Positions 17,056 to 25,252 of a DNA stretch of 58,277 nt are shown here, in pieces. The DNA comes from Candidatus Intestinimonas stercoravium. GTDB lineage: Bacteria; Bacillota; Clostridia; Oscillospirales; Oscillospiraceae. The notes under the pieces were generated by a model. That model made no database searches and was not told the DNA's origin. It saw only the letters and a program-made list of their open reading frames with translations. Each line of letters starts with the position of its first letter. Positions within the stretch are counted from its first letter, which is position 1. Location of the stretch: the NCBI GenBank assembly GCA_019117605.1, contig DWZK01000107.1, positions 1-58,277 of the forward strand, read 5' to 3'. A program made the position numbers and the translations under genes.

Positions 17056-19167
17056 ATGGAAGGGAAACGATTCCAAACGCGTGTGCGGGGGATCCTACTG
17101 CTGCTGGCAGTGGTGCTGATGGGCTTCGTGTGGGTCCTCTACGACCTGCAGTACGTCCACGGAGAGGACTACCTGGAGCAGTCCCGGCGGCGGATCGCCA
17201 AGACCGAGACGGTGGAGGCCGCCCGGGGAGAGATCCTGGACCGGTACGGCCGGGTGCTGGTGTCCAACCGCACCGGCTACAACGTGAGCCTGGACACCTC
17301 CTTCATGGGGGAGGAGCGCAACCAGATCCTCCTGGAGCTGCTGGCGATCTGCCGGGAGGAGGGGGTGGCCTGGTCCGACTCCCTCCCCGTGTCCGGGGAG
17401 GCCCCCTGGACCTTCGCCCTGGCGGACGCCTCGGAGCGGACCGTCTCCAACCTCCGGGCCTTCTCCGCGGCCTATGACCTGGAGGCCCTGGTGCCCAGCG
17501 GCAACGAGGTGGAGGCCGCCGCCTCCACCGGGGCCCTCCTCCCCGCGGAGGACTGGCTGGCCGCCGTGCGGAGCGCCTTCGATATCGATCCCGCCCTCTC
17601 CGGCCAGGAGACCCGGGACCTCATCGGGGTGCTCTATGAGCTCACCCTCCGCGCCCGGGAGATCACCTACAACGCCTATGTGTTCGCCGAGGACGTGAGC
17701 ATGCCCTTCATCGTGAAGGTGAAGGAGGCGGGGCTGGCGGGGGTGAGCATCGTGCCCACCTCGGTGCGGGAGTACAACACCGCCTACGCCGCCCACCTGC
17801 TGGGCCGGGTGGGCCCCATCTACCCCGAGGAGGTGGAAGAGTACACCGCCAAGGGCTACGCCCTCAACGCCTATGTGGGCAAGGACGGGGTGGAGGCGGC
17901 CTTCGAGGACTACCTCCACGGCTCCCCGGGCACCCGGGCCCTGGAGACCAACGACCAGGGCAAGGTGGTCAGCGGGGACGACAACTGGCTGGTGGACGGG
18001 GAGACGGGAGAGGCCATGGCCCCCGACCCGGGGGACAACGTGGTCCTCACCCTGGACATCGAGCTGCAGGAGGCGGTGGAGCGGATCCTGGCCGCGGGCA
18101 TCGAGGGGCTGGACTCGGAGGACACCGAGGGCGGCGCGGCGGTGGTGATCGACGTGAGCGACGGGGGCGTGCTGGCCATGGCCTCCTACCCCACCTTCGA
18201 CCTGTCCACCTACACCCAGAACTACAACGCCCTCCTCTCCGACCCCCTCTCCCCCCTGCGCAACCGGGCCACCCAGGAGATCTACCCCCCCGGCTCCACC
18301 TTCAAGATGGTCACCGCCATCGGCGCCCTGGAGGAGGGGATCGTCGAGCCGGACACCGAGATCCTGGACACCGGCCGCTACCGCTATTGGGACGACTACC
18401 AGCCCCAGTGCTGGTATTACCGGGACTACGGCCAGACCCACGGCCTGGAGAACGTGTCCGAGGCCATCCGGGACTCCTGCAACGTGTTCTTCTTCGACGC
18501 GGGCCGCCGGCTGGGCATCAGCAAGCTGGAGGAGTACGCCGCCATGTTCGGCCTGGGGGAGCCCACGGGCATCGAGCTCTATGAGGAGACCGGCTACATG
18601 GACGGCCCCGAATACACCGAGAGCCTGGGTCAGACCTGGTACGAGGGCAACACCCTCCCCGCCGCCATCGGCCAGGGCAACAGCCGCTTCACCCCCCTCC
18701 AGCTGGCCAACTATGTGGCCACCCTGGCCAACGGGGGCACCCACTACTCCGCCCACCTCCTCAAGGAGGTGAAGTCCAACGACTTCTCCCAGGTGGTCTA
18801 CGAGCGGGAGCCGGAGGTGCTGAACCAGCTGACCATCGACCCGGAGAACCTCTCCGCGGTCACCCAGGGCATGCTGATGGTGACCACCGAGGGCTCCGCC
18901 CGGTCCTATTTCGCGGGCCTGACCGACATGGGGATCTCCGTGGCCGCCAAGACCGGCTCCGCCCAGGTGAGCAGCACCACCGAGTCCAACGCCCTCTTCG
19001 TGGCCTTCGCCCCCTACGAGGACCCGGAGATCGCCCTGGCCATCGTGGTGGAGCGGGGCGGCTCCGGCTCCACCCTGGCCAGCATCGCCGCCCAGATCCT
19101 GGAGTACTACTTCTCCTCCGGCGGCGGCATGGAGACCGTGGCCCAGGAGAACACCCTCCTGCCCTGA
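17056..19167 (+). CDS. mrdA: Penicillin-binding protein 2 (elongation transpeptidase)
   Basis: A 703-residue class B PBP. One membrane anchor (residues about 11-28) is followed by the pedestal domain (ARGEILDRYGRVLVSN) and the transpeptidase domain. The catalytic motifs are STFK (S414-K417), SCN (S474-N476) and KTG (K632-G634). It crosslinks lateral-wall peptidoglycan with RodA/MreCD. A RodA gene is not in the window. The mre-PBP2 order is conserved. The ATG follows AAAGGAG. Confidence 0.93.
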   Translation: MEGKRFQTRVRGILLLLAVVLMGFVWVLYDLQYVHGEDYLEQSRRRIAKTETVEAARGEILDRYGRVLVSNRTGYNVSLDTSFMGEERNQILLELLAICREEGVAWSDSLPVSGEAPWTFALADASERTVSNLRAFSAAYDLEALVPSGNEVEAAASTGALLPAEDWLAAVRSAFDIDPALSGQETRDLIGVLYELTLRAREITYNAYVFAEDVSMPFIVKVKEAGLAGVSIVPTSVREYNTAYAAHLLGRVGPIYPEEVEEYTAKGYALNAYVGKDGVEAAFEDYLHGSPGTRALETNDQGKVVSGDDNWLVDGETGEAMAPDPGDNVVLTLDIELQEAVERILAAGIEGLDSEDTEGGAAVVIDVSDGGVLAMASYPTFDLSTYTQNYNALLSDPLSPLRNRATQEIYPPGSTFKMVTAIGALEEGIVEPDTEILDTGRYRYWDDYQPQCWYYRDYGQTHGLENVSEAIRDSCNVFFFDAGRRLGISKLEEYAAMFGLGEPTGIELYEETGYMDGPEYTESLGQTWYEGNTLPAAIGQGNSRFTPLQLANYVATLANGGTHYSAHLLKEVKSNDFSQVVYEREPEVLNQLTIDPENLSAVTQGMLMVTTEGSARSYFAGLTDMGISVAAKTGSAQVSSTTESNALFVAFAPYEDPEIALAIVVERGGSGSTLASIAAQILEYYFSSGGGMETVAQENTLLP

Positions 19168-19211
19168 CCCGCCTCTCCGCCATATCTACTCATTTTAGGG
19201 AGCTGAGAAAC

Positions 19212-20420
19212 ATGGAGACAAGCTTCATCCCCCTCCTCTTCGGGGGAGACATCAACGTCTACAGCATGGCCCGGGCCTTCCACGAGGCCTACGGCATCCG
19301 TTCCGCCGCCTACGGCAAGTTCGCCACCGGCGTGTGCTATGAGAGCGCCATCCTGGACTACCGGACCTGCGCCCGGAACGAGGACGGCCCCACCTTCCTG
19401 GAGAACGTGCGCGCCTTCGCCCGGGAGCACGGGGACAAGACGGTACTGGTCATCGGCTGCGGGGACAGCTACGTCAGGCTGGCCGCCCAGTATAAAGACC
19501 AGTTCCCCCCCAATGTCATCGCCCCCTACGCGGACCTGTCCCTGATAGAGGCCCTCACCGACAAGGAGCGCTTCTACCGGCTCTGCGCCCGGTACGGCAT
19601 CGACTGCCCCGCCACCTTCGTCTACCGGCGGGAGATGGGCCGCGACTTCCAGCTCCCCTTCGATCCCCCCTATATCTGCAAGCCCGCCAACGGCGTCCAC
19701 TACTGGGAGCACGACTTCCCGGGCAGCGAGAAGGTGTTCACGCTGGACAGCCGGGAGGCGCTGGAGGCCACCCTGGACAAGGTGTACGCCGCCGGCTATC
19801 CCGACGCCATGATCATACAGGAGCGCATCCCCGGGGACGACAGCTTCATGCGGGTGCTCACCTGCTACTCCGGCCAGCGGGGCAGGGTGGAGCGCATGTG
19901 CCTGGGCCATGTGCTCCTGGAGGAGCACACCCCCCACGGCACCGGCAACCACGCCGTCATCCTCACCGAGAACAACGACCCCCTCTGCGAGAAGTTCCGG
20001 GCGCTCCTGGAGGGGGAGGGCTTCGTGGGCTTCTCCAACTTCGACATCAAGTACGACCAGCGGGACGGGAAGTACAAGGCCTTCGAGCTCAACGCCCGCC
20101 AGGGCCGCAGCAACTACTACGTCACCGGCGCGGGCTGCAACCTGGCCCGCCTCCTGGTGGAGGACCTGGTGGAGGGCCGCGGGCCGGAGCCGGAGATCGT
20201 CCATGCCCCCTCCCTCTGGATGGTGGTCCCCCGGAAGGTGGCCTTCGATTACACCCCCAAGGCCTACCACCAGGAGATGAGGGAGCGGATCCGCGCCGGC
20301 GCGGTGGTCAACCCCCTGCTCTACTCCCCCGACTCCGCTTTCAAGCGGAAGCTCCGCCTGGAGAAGAACCAGCTGGGCCACTTCGTCAAGTTCAAAAAGT
20401 ACTACGCCCGGCCCCAGTGA
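19212..20420 (+). CDS. ATP-grasp ligase, D-aspartate ligase-like
   Basis: A 402-residue ATP-grasp enzyme. Its N-terminus (FIPLLFGGDINVYSMARAFHEAYG), the VIGCGDSYV segment and the YADLSLIEALTDKERFY segment resemble what I recall of the D-aspartate-(peptidoglycan precursor) ligases of Enterococcus and Lactococcus, which add D-Asp to the third-position side chain. The ATP-grasp core includes YICKPANGVHYWEHDFPG, MIIQERIPGDD and FELNARQGRSN (metal ligands). Its place right after PBP2, 44 bp away without a terminator, supports a wall-related role. The amino acid actually added is inference. Other carboxylate-amine ligases remain possible. Confidence 0.7.
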   Translation: METSFIPLLFGGDINVYSMARAFHEAYGIRSAAYGKFATGVCYESAILDYRTCARNEDGPTFLENVRAFAREHGDKTVLVIGCGDSYVRLAAQYKDQFPPNVIAPYADLSLIEALTDKERFYRLCARYGIDCPATFVYRREMGRDFQLPFDPPYICKPANGVHYWEHDFPGSEKVFTLDSREALEATLDKVYAAGYPDAMIIQERIPGDDSFMRVLTCYSGQRGRVERMCLGHVLLEEHTPHGTGNHAVILTENNDPLCEKFRALLEGEGFVGFSNFDIKYDQRDGKYKAFELNARQGRSNYYVTGAGCNLARLLVEDLVEGRGPEPEIVHAPSLWMVVPRKVAFDYTPKAYHQEMRERIRAGAVVNPLLYSPDSAFKRKLRLEKNQLGHFVKFKKYYARPQ

Positions 20421-20429
20421 CCGCATAGA

Positions 20430-20471
20430 GACGCCGCCCCCTGCCGATGGCAGGGGGCGGCGTCAATTGTT
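20430..20471 (+). terminator. Terminator of the zapA-to-ligase operon
   Basis: A near-perfect 16-bp GC stem (GACGCCGCCCCCTGCC with its complement, loop GAT) is followed by a short T-containing tail. A second small palindrome, CTCCACAG-C-CTGTGGAG at 20472-20488, lies between it and the end of the facing rluD gene. Confidence 0.75.
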
Positions 20472-20493
20472 CTCCACAGCCTGTGGAGGAAGT

Positions 20494-21399
20494 TCACCGG
20501 GCCAGCCGGGCCAGCACGGCGGTGAAATAGTCCGGCAGGGGGCACTCCACCGTCAGCCGCCGGCCGGTGCGGGGGTGGAGGAAGGAGAGCCGCCGGGCGT
20601 GGAGGCACTGCCCCGCCAGGCCGGGCACCGGCTTTTTGGACCCGTACACCGTGTCCCCCAGGAGGGGGTGGCCGATGGAGGCCATGTGGACCCGGATCTG
20701 GTGGGTGCGGCCGGTCTCCAGCCGGCACTGGATGTGGGTATGGCCGGGGTAGCGGGCCAGCACCCTCCAGTGGGTCACGGCCCGGCGGCCCTCCCTGTCC
20801 ACGCACATCTTCTTCCGGTCCACCGGGTGGCGTCCGATGGGGGCGTCCACGGTGCCCTGGTCCTCCCGGAGGCCCCCCACGCACACCGCCTCGTACTCCC
20901 GGTAGAGGCTGTGGTCCTGGAGCTGCTCCGCCAGGGCCAGGTGGGCGGCGTCGTTCTTGGCGGCGATGATGAGGCCGGAGGTGTCCCGGTCGATGCGGTG
21001 GACGATGCCGGGGCGGAGGGCCCCGTTGATGCCCGAGAGGCTGTCCCCGCAGTGGTAGAGCAGGGCGTTGACCAGGGTGCCATCGGGGTGGCCGGGGGCG
21101 GGGTGGACCACCATGCCTACCGGCTTGTCCACCACGATCACATCGGCATCCTCATACACCACGTCCATGGGGATGGGCTGGGGGAGGATGTCCACCGGCT
21201 CCGGGTCGGGGAGGGTGAGCTCCACCCGGTCCCCCGGCGAGGGGCGGGCGTTCTTCTTGGCGGGGCGGCCGTTGAGGAGGACCCGCCCCTCCTCCAGCAG
21301 CCGCTGGGCGGCGGAGCGGGTGAGCCCCTCCACCTCCCGGGAGAGGAGCTGGTCCAGCCGCTCCCCCTCCCGGTCAGCGGTCAGCAGCACGGGCGTCAT
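20494..21399 (-). CDS. RluD-family 23S rRNA/tRNA pseudouridine synthase
   Basis: A 301-residue RluA/RluD-type pseudouridine synthase. An S4 RNA-binding domain (about residues 10-70, ERLDQLLSREVEGLTRSAAQ) precedes the catalytic domain with GIVHRIDRDTSGLIIAAKN, where the Asp is the nucleophile, and the LETGRTHQIRVHMASIGHPLLGD type motif. This is the YlyB group found next to lspA in Firmicutes. The ATG has AAGGAGGGGG upstream and lies inside the end of lspA (26-bp overlap). The exact uridine targets are unknown. Confidence 0.92.
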   Translation of the reverse strand: MTPVLLTADREGERLDQLLSREVEGLTRSAAQRLLEEGRVLLNGRPAKKNARPSPGDRVELTLPDPEPVDILPQPIPMDVVYEDADVIVVDKPVGMVVHPAPGHPDGTLVNALLYHCGDSLSGINGALRPGIVHRIDRDTSGLIIAAKNDAAHLALAEQLQDHSLYREYEAVCVGGLREDQGTVDAPIGRHPVDRKKMCVDREGRRAVTHWRVLARYPGHTHIQCRLETGRTHQIRVHMASIGHPLLGDTVYGSKKPVPGLAGQCLHARRLSFLHPRTGRRLTVECPLPDYFTAVLARLAR

Positions 21400-21865
21400 C
21401 CCCGTCCCCCTCCTTTTTCTCCAGCTTGTCATAAAAGAAGAGGAAGTAGATGCAGAAGGCGATGCCGCCGCACACCACGCACACGTCGGCCACGTTGAAC
21501 ACCGCGAAGCGCATGAACTGGAAGTTGAACATGTCGGTGACATAGCCGAAGGCCACCCGGTCGATCAGGTTGCCCACCGCCCCGGCCAGCACCACCGACA
21601 GGGCGGCCACGCCGAATGGATGGGCGACCACCCGCTTCACCAGCACGCCCAGGATGACCAGGGACACCACGGCGGAGATCAGGGTGAGCACCCATGTGTG
21701 CTCGGAGAAGAGGGAGAAGGCCGCCCCGGTGTTCTGCCAGTAGGTGAGCTCCATGATCCCCGGCAGGAAGGGGAGGGAGGTGCCCAGGGGGATGTTGGTC
21801 CGGACGAGATATTTCACCAGCTGATCTGCCGCCACCAGGACCAGGGTGAGAAGGACATAGGGCAT
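21374..21865 (-). CDS. lspA: Lipoprotein signal peptidase (SPase II)
   Basis: A 163-residue LspA, the integral membrane aspartyl protease that removes lipoprotein signal peptides. Four membrane spans and the two catalytic aspartates are visible: GNLIDR and FNVADV. A charged tail (KLEKKEGDGDD) closes the protein. The ATG follows AAGGAGCG. It is the first gene of the lspA-rluD operon and has a good promoter upstream. Confidence 0.95.
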   Translation of the reverse strand: MPYVLLTLVLVAADQLVKYLVRTNIPLGTSLPFLPGIMELTYWQNTGAAFSLFSEHTWVLTLISAVVSLVILGVLVKRVVAHPFGVAALSVVLAGAVGNLIDRVAFGYVTDMFNFQFMRFAVFNVADVCVVCGGIAFCIYFLFFYDKLEKKEGDGDDARAADR

Positions 21866-21919
21866 GATATCGCTCCTTACAGCATAGATGGCCGGCCGGG
21901 GCCGACGGTAGCTCTTTCT

Positions 21920-21948
21920 ATTATATCAGCCCCCGGGGGCCAGGGCAA
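21920..21948 (-). promoter_or_regulatory. Promoter of lspA-rluD
   Basis: On the minus strand, TTGCCC and a perfect TATAAT are separated by 17 bp, about 55 bp before the lspA start. Confidence 0.7.
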
Positions 21949-21952
21949 CGGC

Positions 21953-22003
21953 GAAAAAGGGGAGATCTCTCCGGGGCAGAAAAAGGGGAGATCTCTCCGG
22001 GGC
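21953..22003 (-). repeat. Two tandem 25-bp terminator-like repeats between lspA and thiT
   Basis: GAAAAAGGGGAGATCTCTCC plus GGGGC occurs twice, at 21953-21977 and 21979-22003, with a 26-bp period. Read on the minus strand each unit is GGAGAGATCTCC followed by CCTTTTT, that is, a short stem with a U-run. They lie upstream of the lspA promoter and just before the thiT promoter, so they would stop leftward transcription entering from the thiT side. Confidence 0.65.
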
Positions 22004-22055
22004 GGCGGCCGGCTCCCCGTGGACGCCCCTCTCGATGGGCTCCACGGCCTTCTCC

Positions 22056-22084
22056 TTGACAACCCGGCCCGCCTGAGATACAAT
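22056..22084 (+). promoter_or_regulatory. Promoter of the thiT leader
   Basis: A perfect TTGACA, 17-bp spacer and TACAAT. Transcription would start near 22091, about 20 bases before the riboswitch. Confidence 0.85.
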
Positions 22085-22111
22085 AAAAAGAACCATATCG
22101 TAGACCGAATA

Positions 22112-22203
22112 ACAGGGGCGCTGGATGCAATTCCGGCTGAGATCAGGGCGTAGCGCCGCCCGTGTCCCTCATACCTGATCCGGGTAATGCCGGCGTAGGG
22201 AGC
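22112..22203 (+). promoter_or_regulatory. TPP riboswitch (THI element)
   Basis: The leader carries the two TPP-aptamer signatures: GGCTGAGAT at about 22135 and the highly conserved ACCTGATCCGGGTAATGCCG followed by GCGTAGGGA. The outer stem is formed by the GGGGCGCT region and the CGTAGGGAG end. It is followed 32 bases later by an intrinsic terminator and then thiT, so thiamine pyrophosphate should turn the transporter off by ending transcription early. Confidence 0.95.
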
Positions 22204-22235
22204 CATATCCTGATGATATGCTGTCGTTTCTCCTG

Positions 22236-22276
22236 TACCGCATTGCGCCTTCCCCGGTCTGCGATGCGGTATTTTT
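22236..22276 (+). terminator. Riboswitch expression-platform terminator of thiT
   Basis: TACCGCAT and ATGCGGTA form the stem, followed by TTTTT, directly between the TPP aptamer and the thiT ribosome site. Confidence 0.85.
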
Positions 22277-22297
22277 ATCGAGAAGGAGAAATGTCCC

Positions 22298-22888
22298 ATG
22301 GCGAACACGAACCAGACCACTGCCGTGCAGAGGAGCCACCTCCGGGTGCGCATGCTCTGCGAAGGGGCCATCATGGTGGCCCTGGCCCAGATCCTCAGCT
22401 TCATCAAACTCATGGAGCTGCCCAACGGCGGCTCCCTCACCCCCGCCATGTTCCCCATCCTCCTCTTCGCGGTGCGCTGGGGCCTGAAGGACGGCCTGCT
22501 GGCCGGTTTCGTCTTCGGCCTGCTCCAGCTCATCTTCGACGGGGCCTATGCCTGGGGCTGGCAGTCCATGCTGCTGGACTACCTGCTGGCCTTCACCCCC
22601 CTGGGACTGGCCGGCCTCTTCAAGGGCAAGAGCTGGGGCATCTTCCCCGGCACCATCCTGGGCTGCGCCGCCCGGTTCGTCGTCCACTTCATCAGCGGCA
22701 TCACCATCTACCGCATCCTGGTCCCCACCGAGGTGCTGGGCACCGTCTTCGACGACCCCACCCTCTACTCCATCGTCTACAACGGCTCCTACATGCTCCC
22801 CAACACCATCCTGGCCCTGGTCATCGCCGGGCTGCTGTATGTGCCGCTGAAGAAGTTCTATGTGGGGGCCGACATCCCGAAAGCCTGA
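22298..22888 (+). CDS. thiT: Thiamine transporter substrate-binding subunit ThiT (ECF type)
   Basis: A 196-residue ThiT/YuaJ S component of an energy-coupling-factor transporter, with six hydrophobic spans. Family segments: LCEGAIMVALAQILSFIKL, LPNGGSLTPAMFPILLFA (the loop that lies over bound thiamine), the GAYAWGWQSMLLDYLLAF motif and SYMLPNTILALVIAG. It uses ECF ATPases and EcfT encoded elsewhere. AAGGAG stands ten bases before the ATG. The TPP riboswitch upstream agrees with the substrate. Confidence 0.95.
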   Translation: MANTNQTTAVQRSHLRVRMLCEGAIMVALAQILSFIKLMELPNGGSLTPAMFPILLFAVRWGLKDGLLAGFVFGLLQLIFDGAYAWGWQSMLLDYLLAFTPLGLAGLFKGKSWGIFPGTILGCAARFVVHFISGITIYRILVPTEVLGTVFDDPTLYSIVYNGSYMLPNTILALVIAGLLYVPLKKFYVGADIPKA

Positions 22889-22913
22889 CATAAGATAGAA
22901 AGGTGGGTCCCCC

Positions 22914-23720
22914 GTGGATAAATTCGCAGGTGTGCTCCTGGCCAGTGACTTCGACGACACCCTCTACTGTGACGAGGGGGGCGTCCCCTCCGCCAACCTG
23001 GAGGCCCTGGGATATTTCCTGCGGGAGGGCGGGCGCTTCACCGTGGCCACCGGCCGGGCCAAGCGGACCTTCGCCCCCCACTTCCACGACGTGCCCATCA
23101 ACGCCCCGGTGATCCTGTCCAACGGGGCCCTGCTCTACGACTTCGCCGCCGGGCGCACGGTGGTGGACCTGCCCCTGCCCCCTCAGGCGGCGGAGGACCT
23201 CACCGCCCTGGCGGACGCCTTCCCCAGCCTGGGGGTGGAGGTCTACCACGGCAGCGACGTGTACATCCACCACCCCAACGCGTATACCCACCGCCATGTG
23301 CTGCGGGTGGACACCACCTGGACCCCCATGGCCCTGGCCGGCATGCCCCAGCCCTGGAGCAAGGCGGTGATACAGGACGACCACGCCGTGCTGCTGGAGG
23401 CCCAGGCCTGGCTGAAGGCCCGCTGGCCGGAGCGGTACGAGGTGATCTTCTCCAACGCGGTCCTCCTGGAGTGCACCGCCCGGCACGCCACCAAGGGGGG
23501 CATGGTCCTCCGTCTGGCGGAGCTGCTGGGCGTGGAGCGGAAGGACCTCTACTGCGTGGGGGACAACCAGAACGACCTGTCCATGCTGGCCGTCTCCGCC
23601 GTCCCCTTCGCCCCCGCCAACTGCGCCCAAGAGCTCAAGGACTGGGGGGCCGTCCTCCTGCGCCCCTGTCCCCAGGGCTCCATCGCCGACCTGATCGAGC
23701 GGCTGGACGCACGGTATTGA
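22914..23720 (+). CDS. HAD-superfamily (Cof-type) phosphatase
   Basis: A 268-residue HAD hydrolase of the Cof/class IIB type. Motif I is SDFDDTLY (nucleophile D12, D14), motif II includes ILSNGALL, and motif IV is VGDNQNDLSML. A cap domain lies between about residues 80 and 185. It starts with GTG after GAAAGGTGGG, 25 bp from the end of thiT, so it shares the TPP-controlled transcript. A thiamine-phosphate or other phosphate-ester substrate is possible from context only. Confidence 0.88.
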   Translation: MDKFAGVLLASDFDDTLYCDEGGVPSANLEALGYFLREGGRFTVATGRAKRTFAPHFHDVPINAPVILSNGALLYDFAAGRTVVDLPLPPQAAEDLTALADAFPSLGVEVYHGSDVYIHHPNAYTHRHVLRVDTTWTPMALAGMPQPWSKAVIQDDHAVLLEAQAWLKARWPERYEVIFSNAVLLECTARHATKGGMVLRLAELLGVERKDLYCVGDNQNDLSMLAVSAVPFAPANCAQELKDWGAVLLRPCPQGSIADLIERLDARY

Positions 23721-23772
23721 GTCCATGGAACAGCCCGGATCCCCGGGCCCATAGGCAGCCTGTCCCGGACGA

Positions 23773-23818
23773 ACGGCCGCCGGACCTCTTGGAAGAGGTC
23801 CGGCGGCCGTCTGTTTTT
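23773..23818 (+). terminator. Intrinsic terminator of thiT-HAD
   Basis: A long stem (ACGGCCGCCGGACCTCTT with its complement, almost no loop) is followed by CTGTTTTT. Confidence 0.9.
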
Positions 23819-23866
23819 CCGTCTATGTCCCGCCCCGCAGCGCCCCCTGTCCGGGTCCACAGGCTA

Positions 23867-23915
23867 TTGACAACAATCGAACAGATGTTGTATAATCTTA
23901 TCGAACAAAAGTTTC
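23867..23915 (+). promoter_or_regulatory. Promoter with two LexA-like (SOS) boxes
   Basis: TTGACA at 23867-23872, 18-bp spacer, TATAAT at 23891-23896. CGAACAGATGTTGT at 23878-23891 fills the spacer and touches the -10. CGAACAAAAGTTTC at 23902-23915 covers the expected start site. The Gram-positive LexA consensus is CGAACRNRYGTTYC; the first site matches 12 of 14 positions and the second 13 of 14. Centres are 24 bp apart, close to two helical turns. Confidence 0.8.
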
Positions 23916-23997
23916 ATCTTTTCGACACGGGCCGCCCGGGTCCGGAATATGGGACCCTGTTCCTGATAGGATAGGCGTACAGAGGAGGGAGCCGCCG

Positions 23998-24294
23998 ATG
24001 GAGACCGTCTACTACCGCACGTCCAACTTCATCCGCCATCAGGGCGATGTGGTGGACCTGGAGGCATACCGCCGGAAGCTGGCCGCGGCCCGCCGGGCGG
24101 AGGAGCACAGGGAAGCGCCCGCAGCGGAGGCCCCGGCCGTCCTCCGCCTCCTCCCGCAGGAGAGCCCCGCCCGGCGCCGGGCCCGGAAGCTCCGCCGGGG
24201 GGCCCGGAAGCTCCACGCCGCCCTGGACCTGGGGGCCAGCCTGTCGGTGGCGGTCTTCGCCGCCGTGGCGGTGGTCCAGTTCCTCCAGCTCTGA
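23998..24294 (+). CDS. Small SOS-controlled membrane protein of unknown function
   Basis: A 98-residue protein with no family I recognise. Residues 1-25 are polar (with VVDLEAYRRKL), 26-75 are very rich in Arg, Ala and Glu, and 80-98 form one hydrophobic span at the very C-terminus (SLSVAVFAAVAVVQF). That is a tail-anchored layout with the body in the cytoplasm. It has GAGGAGGG before the ATG, its own promoter with two LexA-like boxes, and its own terminator. By analogy with YneA, SidA and similar SOS-induced single-span proteins it could hold back division after DNA damage; that is inference, as it shares no LysM domain with YneA. Confidence 0.75.
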   Translation: METVYYRTSNFIRHQGDVVDLEAYRRKLAAARRAEEHREAPAAEAPAVLRLLPQESPARRRARKLRRGARKLHAALDLGASLSVAVFAAVAVVQFLQL

Positions 24295-24336
24295 CCGGGC
24301 GGGCCGGGACCATCCACATCCGTGTGGAAAGACAAG

Positions 24337-24380
24337 AGACGCCCCGGAGGCCGTGTGAACGGCCCCCGGGGCGTCTTTCT
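24337..24380. terminator. Bidirectional terminator between the SOS gene and the RsiV-like gene
   Basis: AGACGCCCCGG pairs with CCGGGGCGTCT across an inner stem-loop, with TTTCTT on the plus side and a T-rich tail on the minus side. It serves both convergent genes. Confidence 0.75.
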
Positions 24381-24397
24381 TCCGGGGTCAGGCCGGG

Positions 24398-25252
24398 TCA
24401 GGGCACGATCTCGAACTCCTGGACCCCCATATAGCCCGGGGCGATCTCATACTTCTCAAAGACGATCACCGGGTGCTCCTCCTGGTCCAGATAGAAGAGC
24501 TGGTCGTCCCGGACGGACTGGAAGCCTTCGATCCCGTTGCTGCCATCCCAATAGACATTGTTGGGGTCCTGGCTCCGCTCCTGGATCTGTGCCCGGATAG
24601 AGGCGTTGACGATCTCCTTCCAGTCCTCTCCCAGCAGATCCCGGAGGGTGACCTCCTCCCCGGTGGTCAGATCGATGGTGTAGGGGAAGTACTGGGTGTA
24701 GGTGGAGGCCCGGGTCTCGGTCTCCGTGACTATGAAGGAGAGGTAGTGCTCTGTCTGGCAGTAGATCTGATAGTCCACATCCACGATCACCGGGGCGAAG
24801 TCTTCCGGGTCCCCGCCGGTGGCAACGAATGCCTCTTTGGTCTGACGGGCCCGCTCCTCCGCCTGGGCCAGGAGGGCGTCGATGCGGGCGGCGATCTCCC
24901 GGTTGATCCGCTCCTCCGTTTCGGTGTGTCCGGTGCCCTCTATGGCGGGCATACGCACCTCGGTGAGCCGCTCGGGCTCCTCCACCGTGTACTCTGTCAC
25001 AGTGACGATCCGGGCCAGCCCTCCCAGCACCGGCACGGTGGACACCGCCTGGGCGAAAGTGGGGGAGGCGTTGACCAGCAGGGCGAAGCAGGCGCAGCTG
25101 GTCAGGACGGTGGCCAGTCCCCGGCGGCGGGCCCTCCGGCGGCGGCGCTCCCGGTCTCCCTTGCGGATGGCGGCGGCCACGGTGAAAGAGAGCTCCTCCG
25201 GCGGCTCTATGGCCTCATAGGTCTCTTTGGCGCGTTTCCATTCAGGATGCAT
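24398..25252 (-). CDS. RsiV-like anti-sigma factor
   Basis: A 284-residue single-pass membrane protein. Residues 1-~45 are the cytoplasmic sigma-binding part, residues ~46-68 one membrane span preceded by a run of arginines (RERRRRRARRRG), and the rest an extracytoplasmic domain with DUF3298/RsiV features (YTQYFPYTIDLTTGEEVTLRDLL, then FYLDQEEHPVIVFEKYEIAPG). In Bacillus, RsiV binds lysozyme outside the cell and is then cleaved, freeing sigma-V. It overlaps the sigma gene by 11 bp, the usual coupling for such pairs. Confidence 0.88.
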   Translation of the reverse strand: MHPEWKRAKETYEAIEPPEELSFTVAAAIRKGDRERRRRRARRRGLATVLTSCACFALLVNASPTFAQAVSTVPVLGGLARIVTVTEYTVEEPERLTEVRMPAIEGTGHTETEERINREIAARIDALLAQAEERARQTKEAFVATGGDPEDFAPVIVDVDYQIYCQTEHYLSFIVTETETRASTYTQYFPYTIDLTTGEEVTLRDLLGEDWKEIVNASIRAQIQERSQDPNNVYWDGSNGIEGFQSVRDDQLFYLDQEEHPVIVFEKYEIAPGYMGVQEFEIVP

